A stretch of 6,222 nucleotides of DNA from Caldilineales bacterium (lineage in GTDB: Bacteria > Chloroflexota > Anaerolineae > JAAEKA01). The first letter of the stretch is position 1; each line of letters opens with the position of its first letter. This document shows, one piece after another, positions 1-6,016 of this stretch. A program made the translations under genes and the position numbers. Location: NCBI GenBank assembly GCA_021463315.1, contig JAJTXO010000247.1, forward strand, positions 1 to 6,222, read 5' to 3'. Under the pieces are notes generated by a model. The model worked only from the letters and a program-made list of their open reading frames with translations, made no database searches and was not told the origin of the DNA.

Positions 1-32
1 TCTCCCTCAGGGAGAGGGGTTGGGGGTGAGGG
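1..32 (-). repeat. Palindromic SPPTPLPEGE-type element, copy 1, cut by the left edge
   Basis: The stem TCTCCC/GGGAGA with loop TCA (1-15) and the same GTTGGGGGTGAGGG tail repeat copy 2 exactly 60 bp away. The 60-bp period equals 20 codons, so the frame is kept. Its outer stem bases may lie beyond the window. Confidence 0.82.
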
Positions 33-2963
33 CGCCAGCATCGCACGCGTCTCAAGCCCCTCTCCCCCAGGGAGAGGGGTTGGGGGTGAGGGGATGAGCC
101 GCAAAGCCAAATTATAGGCCAGGCTCCAGACGTTGACCACGGCCAGGGCGAAGACGGTGGGGATGGCCAGGTTGAAGGCCACCGACGAGGCGATGCCGGT
201 CAGCTTGACCAGCACGGCCACCAGGTAGAGGCCGAAGTAGTAGTAGTTGATCACGCCGCCCGCGAAGTAGGGGTCCAGCGGCGGGAAGTAAGGGCTGCGC
301 AGGATGGCGTTGAGGAAGGCGAACTCCATGAACTTCTCACCGCCGTTCCAGGGCTGCCAGATATCAGGATTGGCTATCCGAAAGAGCACGAACAGCAGAA
401 AAGACGCGGCGAACAACGCCTCGCCGCCCAGCACCAGCCGCTTCTGCTGACGCCAAAACTGAGCCATGGCCGCGCGCTGGCGCAGCCACAGCAGCAACGA
501 CAGCAGCGCGATCAGCCCCAGCGCGGCGAAGACCACCGGCGTGCGGAACTGAACGACGCGCAGGCTGGCGCCGATCCAGACCAGGTAGCCCACCAACAGC
601 CAGCCCAGGCTGCGCGCCAGCAGATAGCCGCGGTCGTGCAGGCTGCGAAAGAGGCCAAAGGTGATCGGCCAGGCGGCCCAGCCCAACAGCGATACCGCCA
701 GCCACCAGACCAGCACGGCCAGCGGGGTCGAAGCGCTGGCCGCCTGGTTCCAGCGAAAGTCCTGCACCACCGGCAACTGGTCGACCGGCTCAGCCAGCAG
801 CAGGCTCTTGCCCTGGCCTGGCCCCGGCTCCGGCTTGGGTCCCTCATCTGAGCCTTCTTCCTGGCCGCTGGGCCAGACGCGCTGGAGGAAGGTTTCTTCG
901 CCCACGTACCAGGGCCGCGCGCCCTGCCACGATCCACCCAGCAGCGCATCCCATTCGGCGTCGCTCAGATCGCGCACCTTGCGGAAGACCAGCACCCGCG
1001 GATGATCGTAGAGGGTGAAGCTCTCATCGGCGCTGCGGTCGTCGATGGCAATACCCAAGAGCCCTGGCGAGTTGAACTCCTCCAGCGCCAGCTCGAAGCC
1101 CAACTGGCCGTCGAACAGGAGCTGGTAGTAGCGGTTGGTCATGGGATAGCGCTCGGGCAGGTTGTCCACCGCGCCGTAGATGCGGTTGGAGGAGAGCGCC
1201 AGCACATCGGCCTCGCGCAGGGTAGCCTTGAGACGCTCGAACTTCTCGGCCGTATCCTCCTCGAAGGGTCCCCAGTCGATGAAACGATAGCGCCCGCGGT
1301 AGGACTCCGGGCCTGGCAGGTCGTAGGGCAGCGAGTCGTCCCACTGCTCCCAGGCGATGGTCGAGCCTGTCGGGATGTTGGCGTAGATCCAGCGACTGGC
1401 CTTGATCCAGGGGTGCGTGTTGTTGTACACCCCGTCGACGTAGGCCAGCGACCAGAGGATTGCGCCCAGGAGAGCAACGGCGGCAATGCCCGCGGCGAGC
1501 CAGCGCCAAAGTGATGAACGATGAACGATGAATGATGAACGATGAGCGGTGGCCGGCTGGTCTTGGGCGGATCCGGACTCCTCCTGCCCCTCTGATCCGC
1601 TGCCCGGCCGAACCTCTTCCCCTTCTTTCCCTCGTTTCCTTTCTTTCGCTTCCCCGCGCGCCCAGATCGCGGCAATCAAACCGGCCGCGAAGACCATCAG
1701 GAAGGGCGTCACCGGGACCATGTAGCGCATGAACTTGGCCAGGAAGAGGCCGGTCAACACGAAATAGGGCACGACCCAGCTCAGGATGATCCACTCGCCC
1801 GGCCGGGCGCGACCAAACACCAGCTTGACCAGCACCCAGGCGAAGCTGGCGAAGGCCAGCAGGCCCAGCGGCCAGCCGATACCCCAGCGCACCAGTTGCT
1901 CGATCTGATAGAGAAAGGGGATGGTGCCGCGGTACTGGCGGGTGAAGGGAAAATCGGCCGCGCCCCGCACCATCGCGCCTTGCTCGGTCAGCACCGCATG
2001 GCTGAAGTTCGCCCAGTCCAGGATGGCGAAGGGGGAGGTGAGGGCGAAGGTGAGGACTGCAACAGCCAGGGCCAGCAGAGCCATGAGGGCGGCAGGAACG
2101 ATGAATGATGAACGATGAACGATGAATGCGGAATCTGCGGAGGGATGCGTGCGACGCTGCTGCCACCAGAAGAGCAGGCCGGCGGTGACGGGCGCGGCCA
2201 GGATCGGCAGGGCGCTGAACTTGGAGGCGATGGCCAGGCCCGCGCCGATGCCGGTGAAGATGGCCCAGCCGTTTCGCCCCTCCGCCATCCGCAGCGCGCC
2301 GTAGAGCGCCATGGCGGTGAAGGTGGTGCTGATGGGATCGACGGCAAAGAAGTGGCTGAGCTGGATCTGCAGGACGGTGAAGGCGGAGAAGGCCGCGGCC
2401 AGCAGGCCGACCCAGGGTGCGCGCCGGCCATCGCGGCGCCGATAGGTGCGCTCCGCCAGCAGATAGACGAAGAACACCGTGAAGATGTCGCCGATGGCCA
2501 TGATCAGCCGGCCGACGATGGCGAAGCCGGGCACGCCATTGGCTGTGCGCAGCGTCTCAACCAGCTCCGCCGGCGCGCCAAGCTGCTCAGCCAGCGGCGC
2601 GGCTGCGTGGAAGGCATTGGCCGTCAACACCAACAGATAGAGCGGGAAATGGCCGTAGGTGTACGAGCGCCGCTCCTGGCTCTGCACGTTCCACAGCGGG
2701 TTGAGGGGCGATTGCCGCTTGTCCAGCAGGCTGACCCCCTCCGGCGGCATCTGAATGCTGGGCGCGTAGAAGGCCACGGTGGAGCGCTCGTCGGGGTGGG
2801 GCAACTGGCCGTCGGCCCAGTCGATGTGCCAGACGCGCAAGACAAAGCCGGCCAGCAGGATCAGCAAGAGCAGACCGCTCACCAGCCGCCGCTCACCGGA
2901 CTCTTGAGCTGGCGAGTCATGATGGCCGCGCCGGACTTGCGAGGTTGACGAAGAAATTGACAT
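1..2963 (-). CDS. GT39/PMT_2-like membrane glycosyltransferase fused to a DUF2298 (YYY) domain; partial, C-terminus beyond left edge
   Basis: The frame is open from ATG 2963-2961 to the left edge (at least 987 residues); I translated all of it and found no stop or frameshift. A polar tail (1-27) precedes TM1 (about 28-45) and the loop motif HPDER (56-60), placed like the acidic motif of GT-C enzymes. Hydrophobic segments follow to about 434, including KFMRYMVPVTP near 411-421, typical of GT39/PMT_2. A charged linker (435-484), one membrane segment (485-506) and a soluble, probably extracytoplasmic region (about 507-745) come next. From about 748 a second polytopic block carries EKFMEF (876-881), LDPYFAGG (896-903) and NYYYFG (906-911), diagnostic of DUF2298/Chlor_Arch_YYY. 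GT39 enzymes move sugars from polyprenyl-phosphate carriers to acceptors outside the membrane; the substrate here is unknown, as is the role of the YYY domain. Repeats are translated at 279-289, 474-484 and about 957-987. The start follows the upstream stop by 22 bp without a clear Shine-Dalgarno. The family call is firm, the function is not. Confidence 0.88.
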   Translation of the reverse strand, partial: MSISSSTSQVRRGHHDSPAQESGERRLVSGLLLLILLAGFVLRVWHIDWADGQLPHPDERSTVAFYAPSIQMPPEGVSLLDKRQSPLNPLWNVQSQERRSYTYGHFPLYLLVLTANAFHAAAPLAEQLGAPAELVETLRTANGVPGFAIVGRLIMAIGDIFTVFFVYLLAERTYRRRDGRRAPWVGLLAAAFSAFTVLQIQLSHFFAVDPISTTFTAMALYGALRMAEGRNGWAIFTGIGAGLAIASKFSALPILAAPVTAGLLFWWQQRRTHPSADSAFIVHRSSFIVPAALMALLALAVAVLTFALTSPFAILDWANFSHAVLTEQGAMVRGAADFPFTRQYRGTIPFLYQIEQLVRWGIGWPLGLLAFASFAWVLVKLVFGRARPGEWIILSWVVPYFVLTGLFLAKFMRYMVPVTPFLMVFAAGLIAAIWARGEAKERKRGKEGEEVRPGSGSEGQEESGSAQDQPATAHRSSFIVHRSSLWRWLAAGIAAVALLGAILWSLAYVDGVYNNTHPWIKASRWIYANIPTGSTIAWEQWDDSLPYDLPGPESYRGRYRFIDWGPFEEDTAEKFERLKATLREADVLALSSNRIYGAVDNLPERYPMTNRYYQLLFDGQLGFELALEEFNSPGLLGIAIDDRSADESFTLYDHPRVLVFRKVRDLSDAEWDALLGGSWQGARPWYVGEETFLQRVWPSGQEEGSDEGPKPEPGPGQGKSLLLAEPVDQLPVVQDFRWNQAASASTPLAVLVWWLAVSLLGWAAWPITFGLFRSLHDRGYLLARSLGWLLVGYLVWIGASLRVVQFRTPVVFAALGLIALLSLLLWLRQRAAMAQFWRQQKRLVLGGEALFAASFLLFVLFRIANPDIWQPWNGGEKFMEFAFLNAILRSPYFPPLDPYFAGGVINYYYFGLYLVAVLVKLTGIASSVAFNLAIPTVFALAVVNVWSLAYNLALRLIPSPPTPLPGGEGLETRAMLAPSPPTPLPEG
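57..93 (-). repeat. Palindromic SPPTPLPGGEG-type element, copy 2, within coding sequence
   Basis: A perfect 10-bp stem (57-66 with 70-79, loop CCA) is followed by a GTTGGGGGTGAGGGG tail. On the coding strand it is read in frame as SPPTPLPGGEG (residues about 957-968). The same peptide motif is seen scattered through proteins of many bacteria, which marks it as a dispersed element rather than native protein sequence (general knowledge, no search done). Confidence 0.85.
1514..1548 (-). repeat. Five-copy ATGAACG heptamer array inside the glycosyltransferase gene
   Basis: The units are ATGAACG, ATGAACG, ATGAATG, ATGAACG and ATGAGCG. On the coding strand they give residues 474-484 (HRSSFIVHRSS) at the end of a charged, low-complexity linker, just before the membrane segment at 485-506. 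The last unit, GAGCG followed by GTGG, drifts toward the CGGTGAG form of the array at 4485. Confidence 0.93.
2096..2128 (-). repeat. Four-copy ATGAAYG heptamer array inside the glycosyltransferase gene
   Basis: A partial GAACG is followed by ATGAATG, ATGAACG, ATGAACG and ATGAATG. It encodes residues 279-289 (AFIVHRSSFIV) between a membrane segment ending in FWW (265-267) and one beginning near 291. It is the same peptide as at residues 474-484, from a separate site in the same gene. Confidence 0.93.
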
Positions 2964-2985
2964 GCGCGATGGTTGCAATGACGGC

Positions 2986-4656
2986 TCAACGCCCCAAACA
3001 GGCCACGGCGGGCGCGTTGGGCAGCCGGTAGGTGATTTGATACGAGGGGGGTGGCGAGCCGAGCAGATAGACGTCGACACAGCGGCCCCAGCGGGCGGCC
3101 TGGCCCACCTCGTAGCCCAGGTCGATCCAGCGGCCATCGACGCCGCCGCCGGTGTCGCCGGCCACAGCCTGGCCATAGCCCGGCACATAGAGCTGGGTGT
3201 AGAGCCGCACCACGCCAGGATCCACCGCCACCACGCCGTAGCCCGCGCGCATGCCGGTGCGAGTGATCCCGTACCAGGGGGAATCGACCGGCGTGCCCGC
3301 GTCGGCCGCGGTGTACGAGGTGGCAAACATGCGAATCTTGCGCCAGTAGGTCAGCGGGCCGCTGGGCGTGTCCAGCTCGCGCGGCACGATCTTGGCGCCA
3401 TACATGTTCACGCGCGTCACCGGCGCCTGGGCCAGCCAGGTATCGTCCAGGGTGCGGGTGATGGGCTGGCTATCCTCCAGGATCACGCGATAGCGCTGGC
3501 GGGTGATGCCGTTGACGCCCTCCTGCTCCAGGCGCTGGCTGTCGATCTCCAGCTCAGGATCGGCCTCCCAGACCGACTCGTAGGGCGTCACCTGCTCCTC
3601 GATCTCAAAGAGATGCTGGACGCGGGTGATGCGCACGGCCATGTCAGAGCTCAGCGGCGTGTCCAGGCCAGGCTCGACCCGGTCGAAGCCGGTCAGCAGC
3701 AGGCTGTTCTCGGCCAGCAGATCGGCTACGGTCGCGCCGCGGCTGCGGGTGCGCAGGCTGTGCTCGGCTGTAGCGATGCCCACCGGCTTGCTGCGCTCGA
3801 TCACTACCCGGCTGTGGCCCGCGCCCAGCGGCGCGCCCAGGCCCGGCTGGACGCGATCGCCCTCATAGAACACCATGCCCAGCGTCGCCAGCGCCTCGCC
3901 GACGGTGCTGGCCGTGCTCCAGGTGCTCCATTCCAGATTGCCAACCTGCACGGTCAGCGGCGCGGCATGGCGCACAGCAATAGCCACCGGCTGGATCTGC
4001 GTGCCGCGCCAGGGATATACGCCGGGCAAGCCGGGAAGGTTCCGCCCGCGGCCGATCGCCACCGGCGGCAGCGCTGCGTCCAACGCGGCCGGCTGATCGT
4101 CTATGCTGACCAGATCCTGGCTGCCGGCGGCCAGATTTCGCTGGCTCAGCGCCTCTTGCAGCGAGGTGGCCTGGGTGTGGATCAGGCTCACCCGGCCATC
4201 GACATCCAGCAGCACCGGCCGGGCGCGCTGGATCTCGACGACCAAGCCGCTGCGCAGCGGCGTTTCGGGCGCGATCAACAGGCGGTCCTCAACGCGCAGC
4301 TCCAACTGCATGTCAGCCAGCAGATCGGCCACGCTGTCCAGATGCGTGTAGACGGTCGCGGCCATGCCGTCCACGGTCACTGTCACCCGCGCCGCGCTGC
4401 GCAGAAAGCCATAGGCCAGCCCAGCCAGCAGCAAAGCTGCCAACAGCAGCGCGGCCAGCGCGGTCAGCCGCCAGGCCCAGCGGTCGGTGAACGGTGAACG
4501 GTGAACGGTCATCGGTGAGCGGTGAACGGTGAACGGTGAACGGTGATCGGTGATCGGTGAGCGGTGAGCGGTGATCGGTGAACGGTAAACGGTAAACGGT
4601 GATCGGTGAGCGGTGAGCGGTGAGCGGTGAGCGGTCACCCAGTCCTCGCGCAGCAT
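2986..4656 (-). CDS. YabE-like envelope protein: heptamer-encoded N-terminus, TM anchor, DUF348 repeats, G5 and 3D domain
   Basis: The product is 556 residues from ATG 4656. Residues 8-57 are repeats of the form HRSPxTx, encoded by a DNA heptamer array. One membrane anchor follows (about 61-85), so the rest is probably outside the membrane. DUF348/ubiquitin-like units lie at about 90-145, 146-190, 230-290 and 293-347, a G5-like segment at about 348-422 and a 3D domain at about 441-532. The three aspartates that name the 3D domain are D479 (VAVDP), D501 (GDTGG) and D512 (WIDLGYE), with YVPGYG at 490-495. In related proteins (YabE, Rpf-like) DUF348-G5-3D architectures belong to the cell wall, and the 3D fold resembles the MltA lytic transglycosylase barrel, so a peptidoglycan role is inferred. 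The family's IPxGT motif is altered here to VRLYT. The start is ambiguous: GTG 4638 (residue 7) has a GAGGA at 4-nt spacing, and ATG 4512 (residue 49) also lies in the repeats. ATG 4656 is kept as the outer limit. Confidence 0.87.
   Translation of the reverse strand: MLREDWVTAHRSPLTAHRSPFTVYRSPITAHRSPITDHRSPFTVHRSPMTVHRSPFTDRWAWRLTALAALLLAALLLAGLAYGFLRSAARVTVTVDGMAATVYTHLDSVADLLADMQLELRVEDRLLIAPETPLRSGLVVEIQRARPVLLDVDGRVSLIHTQATSLQEALSQRNLAAGSQDLVSIDDQPAALDAALPPVAIGRGRNLPGLPGVYPWRGTQIQPVAIAVRHAAPLTVQVGNLEWSTWSTASTVGEALATLGMVFYEGDRVQPGLGAPLGAGHSRVVIERSKPVGIATAEHSLRTRSRGATVADLLAENSLLLTGFDRVEPGLDTPLSSDMAVRITRVQHLFEIEEQVTPYESVWEADPELEIDSQRLEQEGVNGITRQRYRVILEDSQPITRTLDDTWLAQAPVTRVNMYGAKIVPRELDTPSGPLTYWRKIRMFATSYTAADAGTPVDSPWYGITRTGMRAGYGVVAVDPGVVRLYTQLYVPGYGQAVAGDTGGGVDGRWIDLGYEVGQAARWGRCVDVYLLGSPPPSYQITYRLPNAPAVACLGR
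4485..4638 (-). repeat. 22-copy degenerate heptamer array (plus-strand unit CGGTGAN), translated as HRSPxTx
   Basis: Exactly 22 units of 7 bp occupy 154 bp without a single indel. The first four bases, CGGT, are invariant. The last three vary: GAA seven times, GAG seven, GAT four, AAA two, CAT once and CAC once. On the minus strand the array encodes the N-terminal cytoplasmic tail of the YabE-like protein, in a 7-residue period. A partial CGGT precedes it at 4481. The invariant half beside a variable half shows that the copies diverged only at certain positions. Confidence 0.95.
4643..4647 (-). promoter_or_regulatory. Candidate ribosome binding site for an internal GTG start of the YabE-like gene
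   Basis: GAGGA is followed by CTGG and then GTG at 4638-4636, the same core and 4-nt spacing as at the peptidase gene. It lies inside the longest reading (codons 4-5 from ATG 4656) and suggests that translation may start at the GTG, which is the last unit of the heptamer array. ATG 4656 itself has only a weak AGGGA 6 nt upstream, made of CCCCAGT-family repeat sequence. Confidence 0.5.
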
Positions 4657-4703
4657 CCCCAGTCCCTAGTCCCCAGTCCCCAGTCCCCGTAAACGGTGAA
4701 CGG
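4657..4703 (-). repeat. CCCCAGT heptamer array with CGGTGAA-type remnants, upstream of the YabE-like gene
   Basis: Four units (4657-4663, 4664-4670 as CCCTAGT, 4671-4677 and 4678-4684) are followed by a partial CCCC. At 4688-4703 come a shortened CGTAAA and one CGGTGAA, echoing the neighbouring array. This fills most of the 65-bp gap to the peptidase stop and directly abuts ATG 4656. The unit resembles the degenerate heptanucleotide STRR repeats described in filamentous cyanobacteria; that likeness is from memory of the family, not a search. Confidence 0.88.
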
Positions 4704-4721
4704 CTGGAGGCCAGGGGCGTT

Positions 4722-5975
4722 CTACCTGCGCACCGGCAGCACCAGATCCTTGGGGAAGGGGGTCAGGCTGTGGAACGCGCCGGCTTCGTCGCAATAGACC
4801 ACATCCTCGATGCGCACGCCATAGCCGCGCTCCGGGAAGTAGAGGCCAGGCTCCACCGTGAAGACCGAGCCGCGCTCGACCACCGCGGTGTTGCTCTCGT
4901 AGGCGTAGAAGCTGGGCGCCTCATGGACCTCCAGCCCTAAACCATGGGCCAGGCCGTGGACATAGCCCACCTGCGTGCCTGGCGTGCTGAGAATGGTTGG
5001 ATAGTTCAGCGCCTCGTAGTATTTGCAGGTGATGTTCTGGTAGATCGAGGTGAGCTTGCCCACCTCCAGCGTCTCCATGATCAACTTGAAGACGGCCATG
5101 GTGTCCTGATAGGCCTGTTCCACCATCTGCGGCGCGTGGTCCAGACACCAGGTGCGGGTCATGTCATGGAAATAGCCGCCGCCCACCGGCCGCGGGAAGA
5201 AGTCGAAGATGATCGCCTTGCCCAGCTCCAACACGTCGTCGGGGTTGCCGGCATTGTGCGGCACGCCCGCGTCCGCGCCCAGAGAGAAGATATTGCCGCC
5301 CGGCTGCTCCAGCCCCTGCTTGACGCACTGCTCGTGGATGAACTGCTTGACGTGGCGCACGGTCAACGGCTGGCCGTCGGCGGCCAGCAGATAGCCCTTG
5401 CTGCCCTTGCTGCCGTTGGACACAGGGCGGCTGCTGAGCATATCGACCAGAGCGGCCACCACCCGGTCAGATCGCTGAGCCACGTCGCGCATGGCCTGGA
5501 TCTCCCGCGGGTCCTTGGTGATGCGCGCGGTGGAAAAGAGGTCCTTCTCGTACTCGACCACCACCTGGACCTCAGGCTGCAAGACCTGCTCCAGCCGGCT
5601 GAGCAGGGCATGGGCCTGGCCGATCTCGCCGTGGCCGTAGAAGCCGACCCGGCCGCGCACGCCATGGTCGGCCAGGATGCGGCGCAGTTGCTCAGCCTGG
5701 GCCGTCAACAGGTCGCATTGCAGCTCGCTGGCGATGCGGCGCGTGTCCCACTGCGTGGTGAGCGCGGTCTCCATGCCGGTCAGCGCCGCGCCGTCTCGCT
5801 CCATGGGGTGATGGATCAGCAGGCCGGGCCGGCCAGGTCGCAGCAGGATGGTGACGCCCTCCAGCTTCTCGCCGCCGGTCAGATAGTACACGGTGGGGCT
5901 GTCCAGCGTGCTGCCGCGCACCACCGCGGCGTCCAGGTTCCGTTCCGCCATCAGGCGGTCGATATCGCGTTTCAT
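4722..5975 (-). CDS. M24-family metallopeptidase (Xaa-Pro aminopeptidase/dipeptidase-like)
   Basis: This 417-residue protein has the usual two-domain layout of M24 aminopeptidase P and prolidase relatives: a creatinase-like N-terminal domain (about 1-155) and a pita-bread catalytic domain (about 156-410). All five expected metal ligands are visible: D258 (IIFDFF), D271 (FHDMTRT), H344 (AHGLG), E375 (TVEPG) and E390 (RIEDV). The conserved histidine of EVHE is H351. It is therefore probably an active dinuclear-metal hydrolase, most likely a cytoplasmic enzyme cleaving Xaa-Pro bonds in peptides; no signal peptide is seen. Sequence alone does not separate aminopeptidase from dipeptidase or creatinase-like activity, though prolyl peptidase is commonest. 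A small GSKGSKG loop at 188-194 reflects a partial 9-bp repeat. ATG 5975 is supported by a GAGGA 4 nt upstream. It is the first gene of the three-gene minus-strand run in this window, followed by a 65-bp gap, and its upstream region is filled with heptamer repeats. Confidence 0.93.
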   Translation of the reverse strand: MKRDIDRLMAERNLDAAVVRGSTLDSPTVYYLTGGEKLEGVTILLRPGRPGLLIHHPMERDGAALTGMETALTTQWDTRRIASELQCDLLTAQAEQLRRILADHGVRGRVGFYGHGEIGQAHALLSRLEQVLQPEVQVVVEYEKDLFSTARITKDPREIQAMRDVAQRSDRVVAALVDMLSSRPVSNGSKGSKGYLLAADGQPLTVRHVKQFIHEQCVKQGLEQPGGNIFSLGADAGVPHNAGNPDDVLELGKAIIFDFFPRPVGGGYFHDMTRTWCLDHAPQMVEQAYQDTMAVFKLIMETLEVGKLTSIYQNITCKYYEALNYPTILSTPGTQVGYVHGLAHGLGLEVHEAPSFYAYESNTAVVERGSVFTVEPGLYFPERGYGVRIEDVVYCDEAGAFHSLTPFPKDLVLPVRR

Positions 5976-6016
5976 GCGGTCCTCATTTTCGGTGGGAAGT
6001 CAGGGAGATGGGATGG
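5976..6016 (-). other. Leader between the peptidase start and the repeat region
   Basis: These 41 bp contain the ribosome binding site and the tail of a repeat unit near 6009-6016. No -10/-35 pair could be recognised on the minus strand, so the promoter is either inside the repeats or beyond the right edge. Confidence 0.4.
5980..5984 (-). promoter_or_regulatory. Ribosome binding site of the M24 peptidase gene
   Basis: On the minus strand GAGGA is followed by CCGC and then ATG (5975-5973). The 4-nt spacing and purine-rich core fix the start of the peptidase. An overlapping upstream ATG (5986-5984) is out of frame. Confidence 0.7.

Noticed and set aside
57..79. Intrinsic terminator from the strong GC hairpin
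   Set aside because: It lies inside an open reading frame, has no following U-tract on either strand, and is one of two copies of a dispersed repeat.
1509..1680. Possible frameshift or gene break at the low-complexity stretch of the large gene
   Set aside because: The codon phase is the same before and after, and plausible membrane protein sequence continues on both sides, so the stretch is an in-frame linker.
2873..2898. Two CCGCTCACC motifs near the start of the glycosyltransferase, like reversed CGGTGAG heptamers
   Set aside because: Only two copies, not in 7-bp phase, so chance in GC-rich coding sequence cannot be excluded.
1002..2948. Plus- and minus-strand open frames within the glycosyltransferase region
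   Set aside because: The in-frame minus translation gives continuous membrane segments and known motifs; the others are other-frame readings of it.
2962..4497. Long plus-strand open frame opposite the YabE-like gene
   Set aside because: It is antisense to a gene with clear DUF348, G5 and 3D signatures; its own translation is Ala/Arg/Gly/Gln-rich with no recognisable domain, typical of a GC-rich shadow.
5398..5418. Short 9-bp TTGCTGCCC-type repeat in the peptidase gene
   Set aside because: About two copies encoding a GSKGSKG surface loop; ordinary and in frame.
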